A stretch of 64,000 bases of DNA from Bacteroidota bacterium (GCA_023429825.1 JAEZDC010000114.1:1-64000); one strand, 5' to 3'. Counted from the first letter of the stretch, positions 34,933 to 44,723 are shown. The notes: generated by a model not told the origin, from the letters alone. Numbers and translations are program-made.

Positions 34933-36234
34933 ATGCAGAATTTTACCAAGCAATCCAGCGCCCAAAGAATGATGCACTTTATCGAAAGTGTATACCCACT
35001 CCAACGAATGATCAATTCAGAAGGTTTGGACGAAGCTTTTTCCATTGTAAAAAGTCAAATCCCGCAAACCATTATACACGAATATCCTGCTGGGATGGAA
35101 TGTGGGGATTGGATTGTTCCCAAAGGATGGAAAGTGATGCAAGCATGGATGCGGGACAAGCATGGAAATGAGATCACGAATTTTGAACATCACCCGTTAT
35201 TTGTAGCTGCCTATAGCGAACCGGTGAGTGGACGGTTTACGAAAGAAGAAATAGCAAAGCATATGCGCTATCACCCTACAAAACCGGGTAATTATTTTTT
35301 AGAGCATCGCAACGCATATAATTACAAATTGGTTGATTGGGGCATTACATTGCCAAAAAATCTTTGGAATAATTTGCCAGATGATGAATATGAACTTCAT
35401 ATTGATATTGAATGGAGTGAACGGTCTATGAAAGTGGCGGAAGTCTTTGTACAAGGCCAGTCTGATGAAATTATTTCTATCAGTGCGCATATTGATGAAA
35501 TATGTAATGATAACTTGAGTGGCTGCGCTGTAGGAATGGAATTGATCCGTTACATCCAACAATTAAAGAATCCAAAATATTCGTACCAACTATTATTAGT
35601 TCCGGAAACCATTGGGACTTTCTTTTACGTCTTTAATAATCTGGATCGTGTAAAAAAGACCATCGGAATGTATAATCTTGAAACGGTGGGCTCGGGAGAG
35701 AATTGGGTGCTGAAAAAAGCTTTTACAAAAGGTAGTTATATCGAGCAATGTTTGAAATGTGGATTAAAAAATACAGGTGTTTCTTTTAGAGAAATTGATT
35801 TTTTTGATGGCTATGGTAATGATGAGAGGGTATATGAATGGCCAACATTGAAAATTCCAGGAGTTGCTTTGCAACGCTTTCCTTTTCATGAGTATCATTC
35901 CGGGGAAGATACGCCCGATAACATCGATCAATCGTTATTATGTGAGGCTTTGAGTATTTCGATCCAATTCGTTGATGTGCTGGAAAAAGATTATGTGCCT
36001 GAATATACTTCTCCAATTCCACCGTGGTTGTCACGTCATAACCTTTATTATGACAGTAAGGAAGATGCATCTAAATTTCACAAGTTCAATAATTTAGTAT
36101 TGTTTAATATAAATGGTATAAACTCAATTACTGATTTAGCTATTGGGAGTAATCTGACATTTGATGAAGTTTATAACTACCTTCATTCATTCATGCAGAA
36201 AGGCTTTATAGTGAGTAAATTAAAAGGTAAATAA
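34933..36234 (+). CDS. DUF4910 M28-like metallopeptidase-fold protein
   Basis: 433 aa. DUF4910 N-terminal and central region with M28-type metal residues: ISAHIDEICNDNLSG (His, Asp), LVPETIGTFF (Glu) and FPFHEYHSGEDTPDN (His). The last ~70 residues (LAIGSNLTFDEVYNYLHSF) look like a winged helix. It has no signal peptide, so it acts in the cytoplasm. Such genes occur in surface-sugar loci and may hydrolyse an amide on a sugar nucleotide; this is inference. Confidence 0.8.
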   Translation: MQNFTKQSSAQRMMHFIESVYPLQRMINSEGLDEAFSIVKSQIPQTIIHEYPAGMECGDWIVPKGWKVMQAWMRDKHGNEITNFEHHPLFVAAYSEPVSGRFTKEEIAKHMRYHPTKPGNYFLEHRNAYNYKLVDWGITLPKNLWNNLPDDEYELHIDIEWSERSMKVAEVFVQGQSDEIISISAHIDEICNDNLSGCAVGMELIRYIQQLKNPKYSYQLLLVPETIGTFFYVFNNLDRVKKTIGMYNLETVGSGENWVLKKAFTKGSYIEQCLKCGLKNTGVSFREIDFFDGYGNDERVYEWPTLKIPGVALQRFPFHEYHSGEDTPDNIDQSLLCEALSISIQFVDVLEKDYVPEYTSPIPPWLSRHNLYYDSKEDASKFHKFNNLVLFNINGINSITDLAIGSNLTFDEVYNYLHSFMQKGFIVSKLKGK

Positions 36235-36240
36235 TCATAA

Positions 36241-36933
36241 ATGAACTACGAAGAAAGGCAAAGTGATTACTATGAAAAGAACCCCACGTGGCATGAGGAA
36301 GACTCTCCGTGGAAAGCTCAACAGGTGTTAAGAATGATAAAAAAGAATAACCTGCCAGTAGAGAAAATATGCGAGGTCGGTTGTGGTGCCGGCGAAATTT
36401 TAAACCAGCTACATAAACAACTGACGACGACAGAGTTTGAAGGCTATGAGGTGTCGCCTGATGCCTTTACTATTGCGAAACCTAAAGAGAAAGAACGTCT
36501 TTCCTTTTATTTGCAGGACTTCATTGCGGCTGGTAAAGATGGATATGACATCCTCTTAGCGATAGATCTTATAGAGCATCTTGAAGCGAAGTTTACTTTT
36601 CTTCGTAACTTCAAGTATAAAGGTACCTATAAGATTTTCCATTTTCCATTAGATCTTTCAGCTCAATCAGTGTTGCGCAATTCCCCGTTAAATCATAAGC
36701 GTGAAAAAGTTGGACACGTTCATTATTACACCAAGGATTTAGCTCTTGTTACCCTGCGTGAAACAGGATATGAGATTCTAGATTGGTACTATACTGGTAG
36801 TTCCATTGATCTGACATCCGCCTCATTGCCCTCAAAGGTGGCCAAAATACCTCGTAAACTACTCTTTAAATTATTCCCTGATTTTACTGTTCGCCTTTTA
36901 GGAGGTTATTCTCTGTTAGTACTTGCTAGATAA
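36241..36933 (+). CDS. SAM-dependent methyltransferase
   Basis: 230 aa class I methyltransferase. Motif I at about 40-52 (ICEVGCGAGEILNQL), then acidic YEVSPDAF and DILLAIDLIEHLEAKF. No membrane segment. Six bases after the DUF4910 gene and 2 before the flippase gene. Probably methylates a sugar of the block A glycan; substrate not known. Confidence 0.82.
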   Translation: MNYEERQSDYYEKNPTWHEEDSPWKAQQVLRMIKKNNLPVEKICEVGCGAGEILNQLHKQLTTTEFEGYEVSPDAFTIAKPKEKERLSFYLQDFIAAGKDGYDILLAIDLIEHLEAKFTFLRNFKYKGTYKIFHFPLDLSAQSVLRNSPLNHKREKVGHVHYYTKDLALVTLRETGYEILDWYYTGSSIDLTSASLPSKVAKIPRKLLFKLFPDFTVRLLGGYSLLVLAR

Positions 36934-36935
36934 CT

Positions 36936-38192
36936 ATGCCAGGATTTAAGACAGCTGGTATTAATATCAGTTTACGGGCTCTTGAAGTTGCGTCTAAATT
37001 CACATTAACCATAATAATTACCGCGTTTGGGAATGAGACTTTATTGGGGGATTATTCAATAGTATTAACAACTGTAACTATTGCGTATTTATTCCTGGGA
37101 ATGGATTTTTATACATTTAGCCATCGGGAAATAATACAACATCCATCTCAAAGCAGAGGGAAAATGATTTATGATCAGATTGCATGGGGCCTATTTATTA
37201 GCGTTTTTGTAATTGTCTTATTTTTCTTGATAGGGCAGTTTAATCCTGAGTTTCCGTTTTTGTACCACGGATTTTATGTGATGTTGTTACTTCCATCCGA
37301 ATTCATTAATCAAGAGATATATAGATTTTTGATCTTATTCGGTAAAACTTCTCTAGCTAATTTAATGTCGTTTATCAGAAACGGATTTTGGGTGCTCCTG
37401 CTTGGAGGTATCCTTTATTTTGACTTAAACGACTTTTCTTTGGAACTCCTTATTGGATCTTGGGCATTATGTTCATGGATTGCCTTTTTTATCGGTCTTT
37501 ATTTATTAGGGAAGTTTCAAAAACTCTCGGTTCATCTATTATCACCAATAAATATTTCATGGTTAAAACAAGGATTAATTAGTGCTCTACCTTTCTTTGT
37601 TAGTACGTTATTCTTAAAGGTACTGGAATTTGCAAATAGGTATATTCTTCTGCATTTTAGTTCTAAATCTACAGTGGGTGTATTTGTCTTTTATGCCCAG
37701 TTTGCTAGCATCATTAATATATTACTAAACGTTGCAGTGTTGGCGGTGTATTACCCTAAGTTTCTCCATCTAGCTAACAACAATAAAGAATTGATCAAGA
37801 TTAGAAATAAGTGTAGAACTATAATTACTCTAAGCTATCTTTTGCTCGGTCCACTATGTTATGTCTTCCAGTCTTATTATCTTCAATACTTTGCCAACGA
37901 TCGTCTGGAATTGAAGAATAATTTGAATATATACTGGCTGGTATTGTTGGGGAGTTATTTCTCCAGTTTAACAGTACTAAGTGATTATGTTTTATATACA
38001 AAACATTTTGACAAGGTTCTCGCCTACGTTACAATAATCACTGGGACGCTCTCATTCCTAATTGTTTTTTTTATGACAAAGTACTTAGCCCTATTTGGGG
38101 TGGCCTTAGGTACAGCAATAAGCTTTTTTGTTTTGTGGTTATTTAAATATTATTATGAAAGAGCAGCACTTTCAGTCGATTGCAATCGTTGA
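36936..38192 (+). CDS. Oligosaccharide flippase (Wzx type), block A
   Basis: 418 aa, about 12 hydrophobic helices in the MOP/polysaccharide-exporter pattern (FKTAGINISLRALEVASKFT at the start; paired helices throughout; FIVLWLFKYYY-like end). It moves the lipid-linked repeat unit across the inner membrane. From here to about 43.7 kb the sequence looks more A+T-rich than its flanks. The next gene starts 38 bases inside its end. Confidence 0.85.
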   Translation: MPGFKTAGINISLRALEVASKFTLTIIITAFGNETLLGDYSIVLTTVTIAYLFLGMDFYTFSHREIIQHPSQSRGKMIYDQIAWGLFISVFVIVLFFLIGQFNPEFPFLYHGFYVMLLLPSEFINQEIYRFLILFGKTSLANLMSFIRNGFWVLLLGGILYFDLNDFSLELLIGSWALCSWIAFFIGLYLLGKFQKLSVHLLSPINISWLKQGLISALPFFVSTLFLKVLEFANRYILLHFSSKSTVGVFVFYAQFASIINILLNVAVLAVYYPKFLHLANNNKELIKIRNKCRTIITLSYLLLGPLCYVFQSYYLQYFANDRLELKNNLNIYWLVLLGSYFSSLTVLSDYVLYTKHFDKVLAYVTIITGTLSFLIVFFMTKYLALFGVALGTAISFFVLWLFKYYYERAALSVDCNR

Positions 38193-39117
38193 AACTAATT
38201 TCCAGTACTCGATAGCCGCCTATTTGAAAAATAATTTTTCGAATGAGCTAGGTCAGGTTTATATTTTAGATTTAAGAGATCTGGAAGATTTTGATCAACC
38301 TGACGGAATTAAAAGATTTTTCAATTTCAACAAGCCTAGCCAGTATGGTAGGACACTCAGAGACTTATTTTCTAAATCTCGGATAGAACTTTCATGTGAA
38401 CTACTGATTTCTACATTCAATGCCGGTATGAATTGTAGATATCTTACTACTATAATCAAACACAAAAAAAAAATATTGATTGATGATGGTATAGGGACTG
38501 CAGTTTATGTTATTTCTCATGATTATAGCCTGAAAGAAAGATTTGCCTTTCCTAAATTTCTTTTTCTTACCCTTTGTACAACTATTCGATATCTTAAAAT
38601 GCCATCCTTTTTCCCCCTAAAGACAGTATCAGAATATTTTTCTGTGTATTATGATAAGTTACCCAATGTCAGAACTCGGAATATTTCTGAGTTATTTACT
38701 TTAAAGATTTCTAGTTCTGCGTTGACTGATAAAGTGGCTTTTATAGGCGCCCCTTTGGTAGAGTTCGGCCTTATTTCAAAAAAAAAATACATCAATATTG
38801 TTCGGGAAATTTGCAATCTAAATAATTGCTCGGTTGATTATTATTTGCATAGAGACGAACAACATAAAGAAATTAGTGATAATTGCTTCATCATAAGAAA
38901 TGGGGTTAGTATTGAGGAGTTTTTCCTCAAAAATGGATTTCCAAAGAAAGTTTATGCGTTCACATCAAGTGCTCTGTTAAATCTGGCAGCTATGAAGAAA
39001 CAAGGGTTAGAAATTGAGCTTTATTTTATAGATGAACCTTTAAACCAATATCAATATAGCTTAATAAAAAAATGTTTATTATTTTTTAAAATACAACCTC
39101 ATTGTTTATTTTCTTAG
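38155..39117 (+). CDS. Candidate sialyl/pseudaminyl-type glycosyltransferase
   Basis: 320 aa from ATG 38155. No family I can name with certainty, but the three landmarks of bacterial sialyltransferases seem present in order: an acidic D/E-D/E-G motif (Asp110-Asp111-Gly112 in ILIDDGIGT), a His motif (His232-Arg233 in YYLHRDEQ, where the usual is HP) and a Ser-Ser motif (Ser271-Ser272 in FTSSALLNL). Spacing fits a GT-B fold. Next to the nonulosonate pathway, flippase and polymerase, so a transferase using the CMP-activated acid is plausible. Confidence 0.6.
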   Translation: MKEQHFQSIAIVETNFQYSIAAYLKNNFSNELGQVYILDLRDLEDFDQPDGIKRFFNFNKPSQYGRTLRDLFSKSRIELSCELLISTFNAGMNCRYLTTIIKHKKKILIDDGIGTAVYVISHDYSLKERFAFPKFLFLTLCTTIRYLKMPSFFPLKTVSEYFSVYYDKLPNVRTRNISELFTLKISSSALTDKVAFIGAPLVEFGLISKKKYINIVREICNLNNCSVDYYLHRDEQHKEISDNCFIIRNGVSIEEFFLKNGFPKKVYAFTSSALLNLAAMKKQGLEIELYFIDEPLNQYQYSLIKKCLLFFKIQPHCLFS

Positions 39118-40439
39118 CAAATATTTTTTTAAGTTCATTCATTATCGTCTGTTACAAGATAAAACAGTTTTTGGCCAAAACTTCACTGTTAGAGGTTGGA
39201 ATAGTTTCGAGTTTAGTGAGTCCGTCTATACCAGTATTGGGCTTAGATTCGCAATGGATATATAATCAACCAGTTTTCTTTTATGTTGTTATTGGAGGCT
39301 ATCTAGCGCTAGCAATCCGTACAAAAAAACCTTTTTTAAATGTTTTCAATTGGAAACTGATATTAGGATACGTTCGTATCCCTTTATTCTTGATTTTCAG
39401 CTTGATTTTTTGTTCTTTATTACGGCATATTGTTAATAATCAGGAACAGATATTTTCTTATCCTGATTTTATCAATTCTATCATCATTTTTGTTGTAATG
39501 ATTCTTTTAAGTAACAAGTTTTTTGTCAATTTTTCCGTTAAAGAGTGTTATACAAAGTGCAGTGATGTACTATTTTTTGCGATTTGTTTTAACGTGATTT
39601 TAGCGACTTTTTCTTATTTGCATATAGAACCAATTCGAAGTATCCACAACCTTTTTTATAATTTCAGCTATACTGAGGATGGAGTAACATATAACTTATT
39701 AGAACAGCAAGCTCTTTCTTCGCACTTTGGAGTATTTGCAACTTTCAGTGCACAAAATCAATTTGGTGCGTTTTCATATTTGATGTTGATAATCTTTAGT
39801 TTTTTTCGAGAAAAGCACATTATTACGAGTTCAAAATTTTTGCTAACAGCTATCTTCTTGTTATTAATTGCTATTGCCAGTGAGTCTAGAACTACCTTGA
39901 TGTTCTTTACTTTAGTTTCAATATTTCTAATATTTCGGTTTTACAAAGTAGGAGCTATTTTCGTAGCTCCTTTTTTGGTCGCTGCATTTATTCTAATTAT
40001 GCCCTATTTAGGTGAGCGGGTGTCGTTTTTGTTTGGGGGTTCTTCGGATGATTTCGTTGAGTTAACCGAAAAGCAGAGGCTGTTTTTTTGGTTATCTTTT
40101 TTTGAGCGTATTCAAGAAGAAAAGTTATTTATCGTACTAGGATTGAATTCATCAAGAGAAGGAATTGAGTTTTTTGAAAGCGGCTATCTAAACATGATAG
40201 TGCGAGGAGGCGTTTTGTCGGCCATTTTGTATTTTTTGACTATCTACAAAGGTCTGAAATCGAGCCAGGGATTGATTAAACATTATTTTTTTATTTTTCT
40301 CATTTTAGAAGTTATACAAGGAACTTTTATCAGTTTCCGAATGAATATTTTAAATGGATTTCTGGTGGGGTTTGTTCTTAGCTTAAAATATAAATCGCTA
40401 TACCCTAATGCGAATAGCCCACATATTGCCATCGATTGA
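39102..40439 (+). CDS. O-antigen polymerase (Wzy type), block A
   Basis: 445 aa, about 10-12 hydrophobic segments, starting at TTG 39102 (an ATG 30 bases upstream in frame hits a stop after five codons). A long polar loop follows the middle helices (ERVSFLFGGSSDDFVELTE), and LGLNSSREGIEFFESGYLNM is reminiscent of the periplasmic loop in O-antigen polymerases. It polymerises repeat units after flipping. Overlaps both neighbours (16 and 32 bases). Confidence 0.75.
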   Translation: MFIFLANIFLSSFIIVCYKIKQFLAKTSLLEVGIVSSLVSPSIPVLGLDSQWIYNQPVFFYVVIGGYLALAIRTKKPFLNVFNWKLILGYVRIPLFLIFSLIFCSLLRHIVNNQEQIFSYPDFINSIIIFVVMILLSNKFFVNFSVKECYTKCSDVLFFAICFNVILATFSYLHIEPIRSIHNLFYNFSYTEDGVTYNLLEQQALSSHFGVFATFSAQNQFGAFSYLMLIIFSFFREKHIITSSKFLLTAIFLLLIAIASESRTTLMFFTLVSIFLIFRFYKVGAIFVAPFLVAAFILIMPYLGERVSFLFGGSSDDFVELTEKQRLFFWLSFFERIQEEKLFIVLGLNSSREGIEFFESGYLNMIVRGGVLSAILYFLTIYKGLKSSQGLIKHYFFIFLILEVIQGTFISFRMNILNGFLVGFVLSLKYKSLYPNANSPHIAID

Positions 40440-41460
40440 CCATTGCGGCCCCAACTTGATTGCACGAGGGATTGTAAACAATTTGCCTGCGTCAGTTGAA
40501 GTTTCTGTACTTTATTTTCGTCATTCAGGAGATTTGTCTTTTAAGAATGAGGCTCAGCTGCTACGCTTTCCATATTACGGTCAATTGAATGATTTTGATT
40601 TGGTTCATACGCACATGTTCAAGCCGGATATGTTAGCTTATCTTTCGAACAAGCACATTTGGGTATCTACAGTCCATACAGATATAGCAGAAGATTTCAA
40701 GCATAAATTTGCCAAATCGCCGACAAAAAGACTCCTATTTACTAAGTTGTGGCAGAAAGCGATTAGTAAAGCAGATTGTGCAGTATTCCTAACGGAATTT
40801 CACAGAAGAAAATACCTTTCGGGTTATGATGCTAACACTACGGTAATTAATAACGGTTTATCATTTGAAGATGCATCAATTGGAGGTGATTCACAAATTT
40901 TGAAACATCTCAAACAACTAAAAGAACAAGGTAAGACCATATTAGGTAATTCTTGTCGTGTTGTTTCTGGGAAAGCTATTGACCAGGTTATGAATTTTCT
41001 GGCAGAATCGGTAGATAATATACATTTTGTACTATTTGGAGACGGCTCTCATTTGGAGCAATTGAAACAAATAGCTAAGTCCTTATCAATTGACTCCAAG
41101 ATTTCTTTTATGGGGAATGTTGATAGAGCCAGTATGTATTACCGCTATTTCGATTTTTTCTTGTTTACTTCTTATACAGAAGGGCTACCGGTATCGTTGA
41201 TCGAAGCTGCGAGTTCTGCAATTCCAGTCATATGTTCTGATTTGCCTCCTATCAGAGAAATTTTCGATGAAAACGAAATTTGTTATTTTACCAATAATGA
41301 TCTTATATCGCTTAAAAATGCCTTTATTAAGGCACAAGCTAACCAAATGAGCTATGCCAACAATATTAAAAGTGCTTACGAGAAAAAACTCACTGCTTCG
41401 GTAATGAGCAATAAATATTTTGAATTGTACACACATTTATTAAACAAAAATAAAATATGA
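40408..41460 (+). CDS. GT4-family glycosyltransferase
   Basis: 350 aa GT-B enzyme: N-terminal Rossmann half with DLVHTHMFKPDMLAYL, and C-terminal donor half with LFGDGSHLEQLKQIAK and FTSYTEGLPVSLIEAAS (E-x7-E). It adds a sugar to the growing repeat unit on the cytoplasmic side. Start overlaps the polymerase end by 32 bases and shares ATGA with the next gene. Confidence 0.88.
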   Translation: MRIAHILPSIDHCGPNLIARGIVNNLPASVEVSVLYFRHSGDLSFKNEAQLLRFPYYGQLNDFDLVHTHMFKPDMLAYLSNKHIWVSTVHTDIAEDFKHKFAKSPTKRLLFTKLWQKAISKADCAVFLTEFHRRKYLSGYDANTTVINNGLSFEDASIGGDSQILKHLKQLKEQGKTILGNSCRVVSGKAIDQVMNFLAESVDNIHFVLFGDGSHLEQLKQIAKSLSIDSKISFMGNVDRASMYYRYFDFFLFTSYTEGLPVSLIEAASSAIPVICSDLPPIREIFDENEICYFTNNDLISLKNAFIKAQANQMSYANNIKSAYEKKLTASVMSNKYFELYTHLLNKNKI

Positions 41461-42452
41461 AAAAAGTTCTAGTTTGTGGTGCAGGGGGCTTCATCGGGGG
41501 CCATTTAGTCAATAGGTTGAAGAAAGAAGGTTTTTGGGTGAGAGGTGTTGATATCAAGCATCATGAGTATAATAATGTTGACGCCGACGAATTTATCATC
41601 GGAGATTTGCGTAACCCGCAAGTTGCCGATGAGGTTGTGAAGGGAATTGACCAGGTGTATCAATTGGCAGCAGATATGGGAGGGGCTGGATACATTTTTA
41701 CTGGCGATCATGATGCCAATGTTATGCATAACTCTGCACTTTGTAATCTTAATGTGCTTGAAGCATCAATTAAAGAGGGGGTTAAAAAAATCTTTTATTC
41801 GTCTTCGGCATGCATGTATCCTGAATATAATCAATTAGATCCTAATAATCCCAAATGTTCTGAACAGTCGGCATATCCTGCAGCTCCAGACAGTGAATAT
41901 GGATGGGAGAAACTGTTTAGTGAAAGATTATATTTTGCCTATCAGCGAAACTATGGGATAAATGTGAGGGTAGCTCGATTCCATAACATTTTTGGACCTT
42001 ATGGTACATGGGAAGGAGGCCGAGAAAAAGCTCCTGCAGCACTTTGCAGAAAAGTGGCTGAAGCTTTGGACGGTGGTACCATCGAGGTATGGGGTGATGG
42101 GTTGCAGACAAGATCTTTTTTATATGTAGATGAATGCATCGAGGGTGTTAGGCGGCTAATGGAATCCAATTTTTCTGGCCCGGTCAACATCGGGTCTGAA
42201 GAAATGATAAGTATCAATGATTTCGCAAAAATGGCTATAGATATATCTGGAAAAAATATTTCGATAAAAAACATTAATGGTCCAACCGGTGTTAGAGGCA
42301 GAAACAGTGACAATAAACTTATCAAAGAAAAGCTTGGATGGGAACCTAATATGCGCCTGAGAGAAGGAATGGAGTTAACTTATCAGTGGATTCTGGATCA
42401 AATTACGAAGAAGAAGACTACAGAAAAATTGGTAAAGAAGTCATTAATATAG
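41457..42452 (+). CDS. GDP-mannose 3,5-epimerase-like NAD-dependent epimerase
   Basis: 331 aa extended SDR. Glycine motif CGAGGFIGGHL; YQLAADMGGAGYIF and VARFHNIFGPYGTWEGGREK are close to the plant-type GDP-mannose 3,5-epimerase signatures; catalytic Tyr/Lys in YGWEKLFSERLY. It would convert GDP-mannose to a GDP-L-hexose such as GDP-L-galactose. In the same block lies GDP-L-fucose synthase. The precise substrate is inferred. Confidence 0.82.
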   Translation: MKKVLVCGAGGFIGGHLVNRLKKEGFWVRGVDIKHHEYNNVDADEFIIGDLRNPQVADEVVKGIDQVYQLAADMGGAGYIFTGDHDANVMHNSALCNLNVLEASIKEGVKKIFYSSSACMYPEYNQLDPNNPKCSEQSAYPAAPDSEYGWEKLFSERLYFAYQRNYGINVRVARFHNIFGPYGTWEGGREKAPAALCRKVAEALDGGTIEVWGDGLQTRSFLYVDECIEGVRRLMESNFSGPVNIGSEEMISINDFAKMAIDISGKNISIKNINGPTGVRGRNSDNKLIKEKLGWEPNMRLREGMELTYQWILDQITKKKTTEKLVKKSLI

Positions 42453-42463
42453 AGGATAAGATC

Positions 42464-43684
42464 GTGAGATATTTAATTATTACCCAGGCTTTTTGGCCCG
42501 ATACGGTCTCGACTGCTCAGCATCTGATGGATCTAGCAGTTCACCTTAAAGAAAACGGTCACGAGGTAGATGTTTTTACCAGTATTAACGCTTATGAAGA
42601 TCCTTCTGTCAAATTTTCAAAGAAAGAGATAAGGCAGGGAATTAAAATTAAGAGAATTAGAAACACGTCTTTTGGAAAAGGTTTCGTGTTTGGAAGGTTG
42701 CTTGATTTTATTAGCTTTAATCTTATATTGTTTTTTCGACTAATCTTTATAAAAAGGAGAAGGTATGATGCATTTATTGGTATGACATCACCACCTTTAG
42801 TCTCTTTTATTGGAGTTATTGTCGCAAAGTTTAAAAAAATTCGCTTTTATTATTGGGCGATGGATTTACAGCCTGAGCTAGCAATAACATCCGGACTTAT
42901 AAAGAAAGGCTCAACTTTGGCGAGCATTATGACTGCAATGGGGAATCATATTATAGTTAATTCGGATGGTATTATTGCATTAGATAAGTACATGAAAGAA
43001 TACTTAATTAAGCGTGGCGCTAAAGCTAGCAGTGTTGCAGTTATTCCAGTATGGCCAGTTATGGACCAAGTTTTTAGAGGTAATCGAAAAGACAATCCTT
43101 TTAGGAAGATGCAGGGATTCCAAGATAAGATTGTGATAATGTACTCAGGGAATCATTCAGTTGTTCATCCTTTAGATACTTTACTTGAAGCTGCAAAATT
43201 TTTGCAAGTTGATGAACGTTTCTTGTTTGTTTTTATAGGGGGTGGCGTTCGTAAAAAGGATGTAACTACATTTAAACATCTTCATTCCTTAAATAATATT
43301 ATTCAACTTCCTTATCAACCGCGGGAGGAGATTCATTTTTCTTTGGGTTCCTCCGACATTCAAGTAGTTATTTTAGGTGAAAACCAAGTTGGATATACGC
43401 ATCCAAATAAGGTTTATGGAGCAATGTTTATTTCAAAGCCTATTTTGTATATAGGGCCGCTGACTTCACATATAACTGACATACTAAACAATTGCCCTGG
43501 CAATATTTCGGTAGCACATGGGCAGCATCAGTTACTAGTTGAAAACTTGTTATGGTTTGCTTCATTATCCGATTCTGAAAAAGAACAAATAGGACAAATT
43601 AACGAAAGCTATGCCTTAGCGAACTTTCTGCCTATTGACTTAAAGAATAAAATGCTTAGCCAGCTAAGTAGTCAAAGTATATAG
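42464..43684 (+). CDS. GT4-family glycosyltransferase (WbuB-like)
   Basis: About 406 aa from GTG 42464, with AGAGG just upstream and 11 bases after the previous stop; the longer frame from 42386 runs through the previous gene. The RYLIITQAFWPDTVSTAQHL start and the FYYWAMDLQPELAITSGLI segment are typical of the WbuB group, which transfers amino-deoxy-hexoses such as FucNAc. C-terminal half has SGNHSVVHPLDTLLEA. Confidence 0.82.
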   Translation: MRYLIITQAFWPDTVSTAQHLMDLAVHLKENGHEVDVFTSINAYEDPSVKFSKKEIRQGIKIKRIRNTSFGKGFVFGRLLDFISFNLILFFRLIFIKRRRYDAFIGMTSPPLVSFIGVIVAKFKKIRFYYWAMDLQPELAITSGLIKKGSTLASIMTAMGNHIIVNSDGIIALDKYMKEYLIKRGAKASSVAVIPVWPVMDQVFRGNRKDNPFRKMQGFQDKIVIMYSGNHSVVHPLDTLLEAAKFLQVDERFLFVFIGGGVRKKDVTTFKHLHSLNNIIQLPYQPREEIHFSLGSSDIQVVILGENQVGYTHPNKVYGAMFISKPILYIGPLTSHITDILNNCPGNISVAHGQHQLLVENLLWFASLSDSEKEQIGQINESYALANFLPIDLKNKMLSQLSSQSI

Positions 43685-43742
43685 CTGAGTGTTCTAGTAA
43701 GCACTATTTCTGTATGTTGGATATCAAGTATGAATAATGTAA

Positions 43743-44669
43743 ATGGAGAAAACTAACAGGATCTATGTTGCAGGGCATAGAGGTATGGTGGGATCTGCGA
43801 TAGTTAGGAAGTTAGAGAAAGAGGGGTATACCGATATCGTTACCAGGACATCCAGTGACTTGGACCTTCGCAACCAAGATGCAGTTAATACCTTCTTTAG
43901 AAAAGAAAACCCGGAATACGTTTTTCTTACCGCAGCTAAAGTTGGAGGTATCGTAGCTAACAATACTTACCGTGCAGAGTTTATTTATGAAAACTTGATG
44001 ATAGAAGCTAATGTTATACATGCAGCATATAGTTCCGGCGTTAAAAAATTGATGTTTTTAGGCTCATCATGTATTTATCCAAAGCTTGCACCTCAACCGT
44101 TAAGAGAAGAATACATTCTTTCAGGCTATCTTGAATCAACTAATCAGTCATATGCCATTGCAAAAATTGCAGGGATTGAAATGTGTGATTCATATAGAGC
44201 ACAATATGGCTGCAATTTTATTTCTGTAATGCCTACTAATCTTTATGGGCCTAATGATAACTATGATCTGAATAATTCACATGTGCTTCCTGCTCTGCTA
44301 AGAAAGTTTATCACTGCTAAGAAGGTAGGGCAACCTTCAGTTACTATTTGGGGAACAGGAACTCCAAGACGAGAATTTTTACATGTGGATGACCTGGCTG
44401 ATGCATGCTATTATCTTATGCTTCATTATGATAAAAAGGGCTTAGTTAATGTGGGACTTGGTGAAGATATCAGCATTAAAGAATTGGCGGAGATGATCAA
44501 GAAAATTACCGAATATACTGGTGAACTGGTATTTGATACCAACAAGCCAGATGGCACACCAAGAAAATTAATGGATGTTTCTAAGCTACATACATTAGGA
44601 TGGAAAGCTAAGATATCTTTAAGGGATGGTATTACCCAAGTATATGCAGAAGTTAAAGATAACTGGTAA
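43743..44669 (+). CDS. fcl: GDP-L-fucose synthase
   Basis: 308 aa; epimerase/reductase that makes GDP-L-fucose from GDP-4-keto-6-deoxymannose. [16 protein letters not shown] at the N-terminus, [18 protein letters not shown], the [12 protein letters not shown] segment (Tyr/Lys) and [20 protein letters not shown] are diagnostic. The enzyme before it, GDP-mannose 4,6-dehydratase (gmd), is not in the window. Last gene of block A; 58 bases after the previous gene. Confidence 0.95.
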   Translation: MEKTNRIYVAGHRGMVGSAIVRKLEKEGYTDIVTRTSSDLDLRNQDAVNTFFRKENPEYVFLTAAKVGGIVANNTYRAEFIYENLMIEANVIHAAYSSGVKKLMFLGSSCIYPKLAPQPLREEYILSGYLESTNQSYAIAKIAGIEMCDSYRAQYGCNFISVMPTNLYGPNDNYDLNNSHVLPALLRKFITAKKVGQPSVTIWGTGTPRREFLHVDDLADACYYLMLHYDKKGLVNVGLGEDISIKELAEMIKKITEYTGELVFDTNKPDGTPRKLMDVSKLHTLGWKAKISLRDGITQVYAEVKDNW

Positions 44670-44683
44670 TTCAGTCGACACAA

Positions 44684-44715
44684 AGTTTTGATTAGTCTGC
44701 TTGTTTATTTACCTT
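44684..44715 (+). promoter_or_regulatory. Possible promoter of polysaccharide block B
   Basis: TTTTG (44684-44688), 19 bases, then TACCTTGA (44708-44715), close to the TTTG-N19-TAnnTTTG layout but with mismatches in the second box. It lies in the 54-base gap before the second export gene. Confidence 0.3.
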
Positions 44716-44723
44716 GAAATAAT

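Noticed and set aside
38128..38154. Upstream TTG start for the transferase at 38155
   Set aside because: The nine extra residues lie within the flippase end and a good ATG follows.
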